Source of the DNA: a bacterium
Lineage (GTDB): Bacteria > Gemmatimonadota > Gemmatimonadetes > Gemmatimonadales > Gemmatimonadaceae
DNA length: 7,743 nucleotides
Direction: 5' to 3'
NCBI GenBank assembly: GCA_021802745.1
Contig: JAJZRK010000149.1
Coordinates: 1 to 7,743, forward strand
Shown: positions 1 to 7,743 of the stretch, in pieces
Numbering within the stretch: the stretch's first letter is position 1
Layout: every line of letters starts with the position of its first letter
Made by a program: the position numbers and the translations under genes
Notes under the pieces: generated by a model
Databases searched by the model: none
Seen by the model: the letters and a program-made list of their open reading frames with translations, nothing else
What the model was told of the DNA's origin: nothing

Positions 1-180
1 GGGCTCGGCGGCGAAATCCGCCCGGTAACGCAGGTGGAGCGGCGCCTCGCCGAGGCGGAGAAGATGGGCATGCGCACGGCGTATGTGTCGGACCGCGGCC
101 AGCCGCGGCGGGCGCCCAAGTCGCTGAGGGTGGTCGGTGTCGCCGATATCACGGCGCTGCTGCGGGAGCTGTTCCGGTGA
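1..180 (+). CDS. radA: RadA/Sms DNA repair ATPase, C-terminal end (5' truncated)
   Basis: Reading frame 1 is open from the window edge to the TGA at 178-180 and gives the last 59 residues of a protein. It begins GLGGEIRPV, continues with QVERRLAEAEKMG, and ends in a VADITALLRELF helix. This is the usual end of the Lon-protease-like C-terminal domain of RadA (Sms), a RecA-related ATPase that promotes branch migration during homologous recombination. The zinc finger, Walker motifs and KNRFG motif would lie upstream of the window, so the ATPase part cannot be checked. The stop overlaps the GTG start of ispD in the sequence GTGA, suggesting translational coupling. Family assignment rests on this short conserved tail only. 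Confidence 0.88.
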   Translation, partial: GLGGEIRPVTQVERRLAEAEKMGMRTAYVSDRGQPRRAPKSLRVVGVADITALLRELFR

Positions 181-869
181 GCGCGCCGGACGTCGGCGTC
201 GTGATCGTCGCGGCCGGCTCGTCCACGCGCACGGGCGGCGGCGAGCTGAAGCAGTTCATGTGGGTGGCGGGCAAGCCGATGCTGCTGCATTCGCTGCAGC
301 TCTTTCAGCAGCGCGCCGACGTGGCCATGGTGGTGTGCGTCGTGCCGCGCGAGTACGCGGGCGACCCGCCGCCGTGGATCTTCCAGAGCGATAGCGAACG
401 GCTGCTGCTCTCCGTCGGCGGTCGCACCCGCGCCGAGAGCGTGCGCAACGGCATTGCCGACCTTCCGGACACCTGCCGCATCATCCTGGTGCACGATGCG
501 GCGCGCCCGCTGGTGCCAATGGCCGTCGTGGACCGGGTGGTGGATGCCGTGCGCGGCGGGGCGTCGGCCATTGCCGCGCTTCCGGTGGTGGACACCCTGA
601 AGGCGGTGGACACCGACGGTCGCGTGGAGCGCACGGTGCCGCGCGATGCCCTCTGGCGCGCGCAGACGCCGCAGGGCTTCGCGCGTGACGTGATTCTCCG
701 CGCGCACCGCGCGGCCATGGACGGCGGCTACGACGCCACCGATGACGCCGCCCTCGTCGAGCTGATCGGCGAGCCGGTGATGGTGGTGCGGGGCAGCGAA
801 CGCGCGATGAAGGTGACCGACGCTGCCGACTTCAGCCGGGCGGAGGCAATGCATGGGCTCCCCGACTGA
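177..869 (+). CDS. ispD: 2-C-methyl-D-erythritol 4-phosphate cytidylyltransferase
   Basis: The 230-residue product matches the usual length of IspD, which transfers CMP from CTP to MEP in the non-mevalonate isoprenoid pathway in the cytosol. Visible signatures are the N-terminal nucleotide loop VVIVAAGSSTR (8-18) with Arg18 and Lys25, HDAARPL at 106-112 (Asp107), DTLK at 139-142 (Thr140), RDALWRAQTPQGF at 156-168 (Arg156, Thr164), and ATDDAALVE at 187-195. Lys212 sits in MKVT. These positions line up almost one for one with the E. coli catalytic and substrate residues. The loop is slightly unusual: GSSTRTGGGELKQF replaces the commoner GxGxRMG..PKQ. The GTG start at 177 overlaps the radA stop and has GGGAG at 164-168, eight bases upstream. 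No ispF follows; the next gene belongs to tRNA modification. Confidence 0.96.
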   Translation: MSAPDVGVVIVAAGSSTRTGGGELKQFMWVAGKPMLLHSLQLFQQRADVAMVVCVVPREYAGDPPPWIFQSDSERLLLSVGGRTRAESVRNGIADLPDTCRIILVHDAARPLVPMAVVDRVVDAVRGGASAIAALPVVDTLKAVDTDGRVERTVPRDALWRAQTPQGFARDVILRAHRAAMDGGYDATDDAALVELIGEPVMVVRGSERAMKVTDAADFSRAEAMHGLPD

Positions 870-1530
870 CCTGCGGCCGGTGCCGTTCTGGTCGCCCGCC
901 GAGATTGACGCGGCCATTCCCCGCGCCGTGGCCCACGTGATGAACGGCGGGCTGCTGGCGTATCCCACGGAAACCGTCTACGGCTTTGGCGGCGCCATTG
1001 ATACCGACGCGGTCGGAATACTCGTCGGCCTGAAGCACCGCCCGCCGGGCAAGCCGTTTCTCCTGCTCGTCTCGAGCAGCGCGATGATCGGGCGCCTCGG
1101 CCTGCAGATGACGCGGGCCGCCTCGATGCTCGCGGCGCGATTCTGGCCGGGCCCGCTCACGCTCGTCCTGCGCGGCGCCGAGAAGCGCGTCCCCGCACGG
1201 TTGCGCGGGCCGGAGGGCGGCGTTGCCGTCCGGTGGACATCGCATCCCGCGCTGCAGCGGCTCATCGCCGCCCTCGGCGATCCGCTGACCTCCACCAGCG
1301 CCAACCTGCCGCGCCAACCCGCCGCGTTGTCGGCGAGCGAAGTCATCGCGAACTTCCCCCAGCAGATCGCCGGCGGCACGGTGATGGTGCTCGACGGAGG
1401 GCGCCTCGAGCCGTCGGCGCCGTCCACCGTGGTGGATTGCACCGGACCGCACCTGCGCGTCATTCGCCCCGGCGCCATCTCGGCGGCGACGCTGCGCAGC
1501 GTGGTCCCCGACCTCGTGGGTGATCAATGA
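853..1530 (+). CDS. tsaC: L-threonylcarbamoyladenylate synthase (Sua5/YwlC/YrdC family)
   Basis: The 225-residue protein is a single YrdC-like domain without the extra C-terminal domain of long Sua5 proteins. The family makes threonylcarbamoyl-AMP from threonine, bicarbonate and ATP, the first step of t6A formation at position 37 of ANN-decoding tRNAs. Motifs seen are YPTETVYGFGG (37-47), the KxR...KP loop KHRPPGKPF (61-69), FWPGPLTLVL (97-106), STSAN (147-151), STVV (191-194) and RPG (205-207). The ATG at 853 lies inside the end of ispD (17-nt overlap) and has GGAGG at 842-846 six bases upstream, which fixes the start. Its stop overlaps the next gene as ATGA. Sitting directly before a YwlE-like phosphatase recalls the ywlC-ywlE neighbourhood of Bacillus subtilis. 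The symbol could equally be ywlC. Confidence 0.95.
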   Translation: MGSPTDLRPVPFWSPAEIDAAIPRAVAHVMNGGLLAYPTETVYGFGGAIDTDAVGILVGLKHRPPGKPFLLLVSSSAMIGRLGLQMTRAASMLAARFWPGPLTLVLRGAEKRVPARLRGPEGGVAVRWTSHPALQRLIAALGDPLTSTSANLPRQPAALSASEVIANFPQQIAGGTVMVLDGGRLEPSAPSTVVDCTGPHLRVIRPGAISAATLRSVVPDLVGDQ

Positions 1531-1988
1531 GCCGCAGCGTCCTCTTCGTCTGCACCGGCAACACCTGCCGGAGCCCGCTCGCGGAGGCGATGGCGCGGAA
1601 GCTCGCGGCCGCGCGTGGACTCGACGCCGTCTTTTCCAGCGCCGGCACGAGCGCCTGGCAGGGCTCCCCCGCGTCCGACGGCTCCATGCTGGTCGGGCTC
1701 GAGCGGAAGCTCGACCTCTCCACCCATCGCTCGCGCCCGCTCACGCGCGAACTCGTCGAGGAGGCGACGCTCATCCTCGGCATGTCGAGCCATCATGTGG
1801 CGCAGGCGCTGGCGCTCGGCGGCGACGGCAAGTCGTTCCTGCTGGCCGATTACGCGGCGGCCAGCACGACGGGGCGCTCCATCCACGATCCCTTCGGCGA
1901 GGACCTCGACGCGTACCGCCAGATGGCCGACGAACTGGACGAGGTGCTGCCGCGGGTGATCGCGCGACTCGCCGGGGACGCCCCATGA
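1527..1988 (+). CDS. ywlE: Low-molecular-weight phosphatase, probable protein-arginine phosphatase (YwlE-like)
   Basis: This 153-residue protein has the low-molecular-weight phosphatase fold. The P-loop VCTGNTCRSP is at 8-17, with nucleophile Cys9, Arg15 and Ser16, and the general-acid loop DPFG is at 121-124 (Asp121). Classical tyrosine phosphatases usually read CLGNICRSP. A threonine at the fifth residue after the nucleophile (here Thr13 in CTGNT) is the feature known to favour phosphoarginine in B. subtilis YwlE. The stretch DPFGEDLDAYRQMADELDEVL also closely resembles the YwlE end. The start overlaps the upstream stop as ATGA, with GGTGATC (1519-1525) matching the extended anti-Shine-Dalgarno sequence. 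Phosphatase fold is near certain; arginine specificity is inference, and no McsB-type arginine kinase is visible in the window. Confidence 0.9.
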   Translation: MSRSVLFVCTGNTCRSPLAEAMARKLAAARGLDAVFSSAGTSAWQGSPASDGSMLVGLERKLDLSTHRSRPLTRELVEEATLILGMSSHHVAQALALGGDGKSFLLADYAAASTTGRSIHDPFGEDLDAYRQMADELDEVLPRVIARLAGDAP

Positions 1989-1998
1989 GGACGCGGCG

Positions 1999-2786
1999 AT
2001 GACCCGCCTCCCGGGCCGCCTCGTGCTGATCGGCCACCCGGTGGCGCATTCGCTCTCGCCGACGTTCCAGAACGCGGCGCTGAGGCATGCCGGCATCGAG
2101 TTGACGTACGAGGCGTTCGACATCGCGCCGGCCAAGCTCGCCGATGCCGCCGAACGGCTGCGGGCGATCGGTGCAAGCGGCAACGTCACCGTTCCGCACA
2201 AGGAGTCTTTCGCGGCCCTCTGCGGTTCGCTGACGCCGATCGCCGAGCGCGTGGGGGCGGTGAACACCTTCTGGACCGACGACGGCCTGCTCGTGGGCGA
2301 CAACACCGATGTCGGTGGCTTCGAGGAGGCGGTGTCGGAAGCGTTCGGGGCGCGGCGCGCGTGGCGCAGTGTGGCGATCATCGGGGCCGGCGGCGCCGCC
2401 GCCGCGGTGGCCGCCGCCGTCGAGCGCTGGCCGGCGTGTCGCGCGGCCCTCTGGTCGCGCGGCGCCGATCGCAGCGCACAACTCGCCGCGCGTTTCCCCG
2501 TCGTGCAGGTGGCTCCGTCACTCGACGCCGCGCTCGACGGCGCAGATCTCGTGGTCAACGCGACGCCGCTTGGTTTGCGGCGCCACGATGCGTTCCCCGT
2601 GCCAATCCACTTGATGGCGTCACACGCCTGTGTCTTCGACCTGGTGTATGACCGTCTCGAGACGCCGTGGGTGCTCGCCGCACGGGCCGCCGGACACCCG
2701 GCCGCCGACGGACTCGGCATGCTCATCGCGCAGGGCGCGCTGGCGTTCGAGCGATGGTTCGGCGAGGCGCCCGACCGGGACGTCAT

Positions 2787-2808
<22 letters not shown>
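1999..2808 (+). CDS. aroE: Shikimate dehydrogenase (NADP+)
   Basis: The 269-residue product is a full-length AroE, which reduces 3-dehydroshikimate to shikimate with NADPH in aromatic amino acid and chorismate synthesis. The substrate site is clear: GHPVAHSLSPTFQNAAL (12-28, Ser18 and Ser20), NVTVPHK (62-68, catalytic Lys68), GAVNT (86-90, Asn89) and GDNTDVGG (100-107, catalytic Asp104). The cofactor domain shows IIGAGGAAAAV (127-137), NATPLG (187-192), DLVYDRLETP (214-223) and the closing DGLGMLIAQGALAFERW (237-253, Gln245). The ATG at 1999 has GAGGA at 1987-1991 seven bases upstream and lies 10 nt after the phosphatase gene. The 3' end probably overlaps the comF start. No missing residue or frameshift was seen. 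Confidence 0.97.
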
Positions 2809-4645
<1,837 letters not shown>

Positions 4646-4655
4646 GAGCCCACTC

Positions 4656-5855
4656 ATGAACAAGCGTACCGTCGCCGACCTGGCGCCGGCGGAGCTGAAG
4701 GGGCGGCGCGCCCTCGTCCGCGTGGACTTCAATGTCCCGCTCGGCGAGGGCGGCACCGTCTCCGACGACACCCGCATTCGCGCCGCACTGCCCACGCTGC
4801 AGCTGCTCATCAAGGGCGGGGCGCGTGTGGTGCTCTGCTCGCACCTGGGCCGTCCCAAGGGCGGCCCCGACCCGAAATACTCACTCGCCCCGGTTGCCAA
4901 GCGTCTGCAGGAGCTGCTCGGCAAGCCCGTGGCGTTCTGCCCGACCGTTGTGGGCCCCGACGCGGAGGCGGCCTCGCGGGCGCTCAAGGACGGCGACGTC
5001 CTGCTCGTCGAGAACACGCGCTTCGAGAAGGGCGAAGAGAAGAATGACGCCGCGCTCGCCGCCGCCTTCGCGGCGCTCGGCGACTTCTATGTGAACGACG
5101 CCTTCGGCTCGGCGCATCGCGCACACTCGAGCACGGAAGGGGTGGCCCGGCTGCTGCATCCCGCCGTGGCCGGTTTGCTGATGCAGAAGGAGCTTGACTA
5201 CCTGGGCGGCGCGCTCGACAAGCCGAAGCGGCCGTTCGTCGCCGTGCTCGGCGGCTCGAAGATCTCGGGCAAGATTGACGTCATTGACGCGCTGCTCCCC
5301 AAGGTGGATGCGCTGCTGGTTGGCGGCGCCATGGCCTGCACCTTCTACAAGGCGATGGGCTTCGAGACCGGCACTTCGCTGGTCGAACCCGACCGCGTCG
5401 AGATGGCGCGCTCGCTCGTCGAGCACGCCGGCACGGTGCTCATCCTCCCGCACGATGCCATCGTCGCGCCGGCCATCGAGCAGGGAGCGAAGGCGCACGC
5501 CGTGAAGCGCGACCAGATTCCCGCGTCGGAAGCCATGCTCGACATCGGCCCCGACACCGCGGCGTCGTACGCCCGCGCGATCTTGAGCGCGAAGAGCGTG
5601 GTGTGGAACGGCCCGATGGGCGTCTTCGAAACTCCGCCGTTCGATGCCGGCACCAATGCCATCGCGAAGGCGATGGCCGAGGCGACGGGCAAGGGCTGCA
5701 CGACGGTGGTTGGCGGCGGCGACTCGGCCGCGGCGGTCGAGGGCGCGGGTCTCGCCGCGAAGATGAGCCACGTCTCGACGGGGGGCGGCGCCTCTCTCGA
5801 ATTCCTCGAGGGCAAGGTGCTTCCCGGCGTCGCGGCCCTGGATGACCGGACATGA
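4656..5855 (+). CDS. pgk: Phosphoglycerate kinase
   Basis: The 399-residue protein has normal PGK length and converts 1,3-bisphosphoglycerate plus ADP to 3-phosphoglycerate plus ATP, using the product of the upstream gap gene. N-terminal substrate-domain motifs are RVDFNVP (22-28, Asp24 and Asn26), HLGRPKG (63-69), ENTRF (119-123, Arg122) and [14 protein letters not shown] (147-160, Arg155). The nucleotide domain has LGGSKISGK (198-206), GGAMACTF (223-230), [10 protein letters not shown] (316-325) and GGGDSAAA (353-360). LGGSKISGK and GGAMACTF differ slightly from the common GGAKVSDK and GGGMANTF, in positions that vary within the family. The ATG start has AGGAG at 4644-4648, overlapping the gap stop codon, with seven bases of spacing. 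The stop overlaps tpiA by 4 nt. Confidence 0.98.
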   Translation: MNKRTVADLAPAELKGRRALVRVDFNVPLGEGGTVSDDTRIRAALPTLQLLIKGGARVVLCSHLGRPKGGPDPKYSLAPVAKRLQELLGKPVAFCPTVVGPDAEAASRALKDGDVLLVENTRFEKGEEKNDAALAAAFAALGDFYVNDAFGSAHRAHSSTEGVARLLHPAVAGLLMQKELDYLGGALDKPKRPFVAVLGGSKISGKIDVIDALLPKVDALLVGGAMACTFYKAMGFETGTSLVEPDRVEMARSLVEHAGTVLILPHDAIVAPAIEQGAKAHAVKRDQIPASEAMLDIGPDTAASYARAILSAKSVVWNGPMGVFETPPFDAGTNAIAKAMAEATGKGCTTVVGGGDSAAAVEGAGLAAKMSHVSTGGGASLEFLEGKVLPGVAALDDRT

Positions 5856-6601
5856 AATCACCGATCTTTGCCGCCAACTGGAAGATGAATCACGCGCCGG
5901 CCGATGCGACGGCGTTCATTCGCACGTTCCTGGCGAATTTCGGCAAGCGCCAGGACCGGAGCGTGATCTTCTTCCCTCCGGCGCTGTCGTTTGGCGCTGT
6001 CGTGGGCGCGCTCAAGGACCGGCCCGACATCCAGCTCGGCGTGCAGAACATCTACTGGGAGGACAAGGGCGCGTACACCGGGGAGAACTCCGGCACCATC
6101 GCCCGCGGGGCGGGGGCCAAGTACGTGCTCGTCGGTCACTCGGAACGTCGGCATGTCTTCGGCGAGACCGACGAGGAGACGGGGAAGAAGGTGGCGGCGG
6201 CGGTGCGCGCCGGTTTGACGCCGATTGTCTGCGTGGGCGAGACGCTCGCACAGCGCGAGGCGGGAGAAACCGAGCAGGTCGTCCTGCGCCAGCTGCGTGC
6301 GGCGCTCGGCACCGTAAGCAGCGCGGATGCCGCCGATGCCATCATTGCCTACGAGCCGGTGTGGGCGATCGGCACCGGACGGACGGCCACGCCGGCCGAC
6401 GCGAGCGCCGTGCATCAGGCCATTCGCGAAGAGCTGCACGCCTTCCTGCAGAGCGGCAGCCTGGCCGTGCCCATTCTCTACGGCGGCTCGGTGAACCGTG
6501 GAAATGCGGCCGACCTGCTTGCCGCGCCTGATGTGGAAGGACTGCTTGTCGGCGGAGCGAGCTTGGATGCCGAAGGGTGGGCATCCATCGTGCTCACTTG
6601 A
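5852..6601 (+). CDS. tpiA: Triosephosphate isomerase
   Basis: The 249-residue TIM-barrel enzyme interconverts dihydroxyacetone phosphate and glyceraldehyde 3-phosphate, feeding the gap-pgk steps encoded just upstream. All catalytic elements are present: AANWKMN (7-13, Asn9 and Lys11), GHSERR (95-100, His96), [11 protein letters not shown] (166-176, Glu168 with the mobile loop 6), GGSVN (211-215) and VGGASL (233-238). The stretch after GAYTGE reads [14 protein letters not shown], less typical than the common S..ML...G form but of the same length. The ATG at 5852 overlaps the pgk stop as ATGA, so translation is probably coupled; no separate strong ribosome binding site is evident. An 8-bp hairpin lies within the last 40 bases of the gene. 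Confidence 0.98.
   Translation: MKSPIFAANWKMNHAPADATAFIRTFLANFGKRQDRSVIFFPPALSFGAVVGALKDRPDIQLGVQNIYWEDKGAYTGENSGTIARGAGAKYVLVGHSERRHVFGETDEETGKKVAAAVRAGLTPIVCVGETLAQREAGETEQVVLRQLRAALGTVSSADAADAIIAYEPVWAIGTGRTATPADASAVHQAIREELHAFLQSGSLAVPILYGGSVNRGNAADLLAAPDVEGLLVGGASLDAEGWASIVLT
6564..6587 (+). other. 8-bp perfect hairpin inside the tpiA 3' end
   Basis: TGGATGCC (6564-6571) and GGCATCCA (6580-6587) are exact reverse complements around an 8-base loop. They lie in codons for residues near 238-246 of tpiA. No T-run follows, so this is not an intrinsic terminator. It could be a stable structure near an mRNA 3' end, or a coincidence of codon choice. Confidence 0.45.
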
Positions 6602-6626
6602 TCTGGGTAGGTAAGTCGCTTATTTT
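6598..6626 (+). promoter_or_regulatory. Candidate sigma-70-type promoter for secG (and carA)
   Basis: TTGATC (6598-6603) matches four of six bases of the -35 consensus, and TATTTT (6621-6626) matches four of six of the -10 consensus, separated by exactly 17 bases. The -35 box overlaps the tpiA stop codon. The region is far richer in A and T than its surroundings. Transcription would start near 6633, about 30 bases before the secG ATG. The boxes are weak and the organism's own promoter preferences are unknown. Confidence 0.35.
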
Positions 6627-6641
6627 TCAAAGCTTACCTAC
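6607..6641 (+). repeat. 9-bp perfect inverted repeat between tpiA and secG
   Basis: GTAGGTAAG (6607-6615) and CTTACCTAC (6633-6641) are exact reverse complements with a 17-base AT-rich centre that includes TTATTTTT. Because the T-run lies in the loop and not after the stem, it does not have the form of a plus-strand terminator. The arms flank the candidate -10 box, as an operator would; alternatively the repeat forms an RNA hairpin between the tpiA and secG messages. It is the most ordered part of the only intergenic gap in the window (6602-6661). Confidence 0.6.
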
Positions 6642-6661
6642 GGATTCACCACGGGACTTCG

Positions 6662-7042
6662 ATGTTCGCCAGATTCCTCGTCATCCTGCTGATTCTCGAC
6701 AGCCTAGTGCTTGTCGCCGCGATCCTCCTCCAGAGCGGGAAGGGTGGCGGGCTCGCCGCGAGCTTCGGCGGGGCCTCTTCGTCGGCCGATGCGCTGCTCG
6801 GCACGCGTCAGGCGGGCAACCTGCTGACCAAGACCAGTTGGTGGGCGGGCGGCATTTTCATCCTGCTCGCCTTCATCCTGCAGGTGGCGTCGGCGCGCGG
6901 ACGTACGCCCACGTCGGTGCTTGATCAGGCCGTCGCGGTGCCGCCAGTCTCGCCCACCGCGCCGGCGACCCAGGGAGGCGCCTCCCAGTCGGTCGTGCCG
7001 CTGCAGACCGCGCCCGCCACGCCGGCCCCCGCCAAGCCCTGA
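6662..7042 (+). CDS. secG: Preprotein translocase subunit SecG
   Basis: The 126-residue membrane protein is the small non-essential partner of SecY and SecE in the Sec translocon. Two hydrophobic segments are visible, about residues 4-23 and 59-77. Between them is the SecG signature LLQSGKGGGLAASFGG (22-37), followed by a loop rich in Ser, Ala and Leu. An aspartate (Asp13) sits inside the first segment. After the second segment comes a roughly 49-residue tail rich in Pro, Ala, Thr and Val, lacking conserved motifs and ending PAPAKP; such tails vary greatly in this family. The ATG at 6662 has only a short GGGA (6653-6656) upstream. tpiA followed by secG is a common bacterial arrangement. carA starts 7 nt after the stop. 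Confidence 0.93.
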   Translation: MFARFLVILLILDSLVLVAAILLQSGKGGGLAASFGGASSSADALLGTRQAGNLLTKTSWWAGGIFILLAFILQVASARGRTPTSVLDQAVAVPPVSPTAPATQGGASQSVVPLQTAPATPAPAKP

Positions 7043-7049
7043 CCACGCG

Positions 7050-7743
7050 GTGACGACGCTTCTCGACGAAAAGCCGGGGTTCCTCCTCCTCGAGGATGGA
7101 ACCCTTTTTCGTGGCCGCCTCGCGGCGCCCATCAGCGCGCCGTCGGTGGCCGAGGTGGTGTTCACGACGAACATGAGTGGCTATCAGGAGGTCTTCACCG
7201 ACCCCTCGTTTCGCGGCCAGATCGTGGTGATGACGGCGCCGATGATCGGCAACTACGGGATCAACCTCGATGATCCCGAATCGGCAAACCCGCAGATCAA
7301 CGGTATCATCGTAAAGGAACTCTCGGGCACGTATTCCAACTGGCGAGCCTCGGGGAGTCTCTTCGACTATCTTACTGGCGCGCAAGTGCCTATCCTTGTT
7401 GATGTTGACACGCGCCGTCTCACACGGCACTTGAGGACTGGTGGTGTCCTCCGCGGCGTCATTGCGGCAGGGGTCGACATTGACAAGGAAGCGCTGGCTG
7501 CCCTGGATGCGTGCCCGCCGATGGCAGGCCTGGACCTGGCGTCGGTCGTGACCACTGACAAGGCGTACGAATGGTGCCCTGGCGCGCCGGACCGTCCGCA
7601 CATTGTCGCCTTCGACTACGGCATCAAGCGCAACATCATGCGCCTGTTCGAAGAGCGCGGCTGCCGGGTGACGGTGGTTCCGTCGAAGTCCACGGCGGAC
7701 GAGATTCTCGCGTTTCGCCCAAGCGGCGTGTTCCTGTCGAATG
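7050..7743 (+). CDS. carA: Carbamoyl-phosphate synthase small (glutaminase) subunit, N-terminal part (3' truncated)
   Basis: The frame from GTG 7050 stays open to the window edge, giving 231 residues of a protein normally about 380 long. CarA releases ammonia from glutamine for the large subunit CarB, which makes carbamoyl phosphate for pyrimidines and arginine. Signatures seen are FLLLEDGTLFRG (11-22), FTTNMSGYQEVFTDPSF (38-54), QIVVMTAPMIGNYGIN (56-71), DVDTRRLTRHLR and, opening the glutaminase domain, FDYGIKRNIMRLF with VFLSN at the window edge. The catalytic cysteine and following histidine and glutamate lie beyond the window. GTG 7050 is chosen because the next in-frame starts (7146, 7173) would remove conserved sequence; no clear ribosome binding site precedes it. 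A terminator-like hairpin lies in codons 7-21, and bases 7261-7440 are only about 55% G+C. Confidence 0.96.
   Translation, partial: MTTLLDEKPGFLLLEDGTLFRGRLAAPISAPSVAEVVFTTNMSGYQEVFTDPSFRGQIVVMTAPMIGNYGINLDDPESANPQINGIIVKELSGTYSNWRASGSLFDYLTGAQVPILVDVDTRRLTRHLRTGGVLRGVIAAGVDIDKEALAALDACPPMAGLDLASVVTTDKAYEWCPGAPDRPHIVAFDYGIKRNIMRLFEERGCRVTVVPSKSTADEILAFRPSGVFLSN
7068..7110 (+). terminator. Terminator-like hairpin with T-run inside the carA start
   Basis: GGGTTCC (7077-7083) pairs perfectly with GGAACCC (7098-7104), which is followed at once by TTTTTC. GAAAA at 7068-7072 could extend pairing with the T-run after a small bulge. The loop contains the self-complementary TCCTCGAGGA (7087-7096), which could form a competing structure. 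The shape is that of an intrinsic terminator or attenuator, but it lies within translated carA codons for a conserved stretch (GFLLLEDGTLFRG), so chance codon choice is possible. Confidence 0.3.

Noticed and set aside
2667..2786. Extended ComF start at ATG 2667 within aroE
   Set aside because: It would add 40 Arg- and Gly-rich residues fully overlapping the conserved aroE end. This is better explained as an out-of-frame shadow.
6607..6641. Intrinsic terminator after tpiA
   Set aside because: The T-run is in the loop and the right arm is followed by CGGATTCACC on the plus strand, so the standard stem-then-T form is absent.

Overview
The window is an unbroken run of plus-strand housekeeping genes from a GC-rich bacterium (roughly two thirds G+C by eye). 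Eleven genes are supported: the tail of radA, then ispD, a tsaC/ywlC-type gene, a low-molecular-weight phosphatase gene (ywlE-like), aroE, comF, gap, pgk, tpiA, secG and the first part of carA. The character of the proteins and the gene order would fit Gemmatimonadota, but that assignment is an inference from memory, not something the sequence proves.

Bases 1-2808 hold five tightly packed genes. The radA tail (DNA recombination and repair) overlaps ispD (isoprenoid precursor synthesis) by 4 nt. ispD overlaps the threonylcarbamoyl-AMP synthase gene (tRNA t6A) by 17 nt, and that gene overlaps the phosphatase gene by 4 nt. aroE (shikimate pathway) follows after 10 nt. The phosphatase has a CTGNTCRSP active-site loop, which resembles protein-arginine phosphatases of the YwlE type more than ordinary tyrosine phosphatases.

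Bases about 2787-3617 hold comF (zinc-finger plus phosphoribosyltransferase-fold protein linked to DNA uptake). Its start is uncertain, and a glycine-rich four-residue repeat lies in front of the zinc finger. Bases 3638-6601 are a compact glycolytic set, gap-pgk-tpiA, with good ribosome binding sites and a 4-nt pgk/tpiA overlap. It encodes three enzymes that act on triose phosphates and 1,3-bisphosphoglycerate.

The only real intergenic space is 6602-6661, between tpiA and secG. It is AT-rich and holds a perfect 9-bp inverted repeat and a possible promoter; a second 8-bp hairpin lies just upstream inside the tpiA end. secG (translocon subunit) is followed 7 nt later by carA (carbamoyl-phosphate synthase small subunit), which runs off the right edge. 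The first codons of carA contain a hairpin followed by five T, shaped like an intrinsic terminator or attenuator.

No RNA gene, mobile element, CRISPR array or phage gene was seen. I found no convincing new multi-gene system. The points worth a second look are small: the tpiA-secG junction, the carA leader hairpin, the arginine-phosphatase signature, the ComF glycine repeat, a strict ATT choice in Ile-Asp codon pairs, and a GC dip inside carA.
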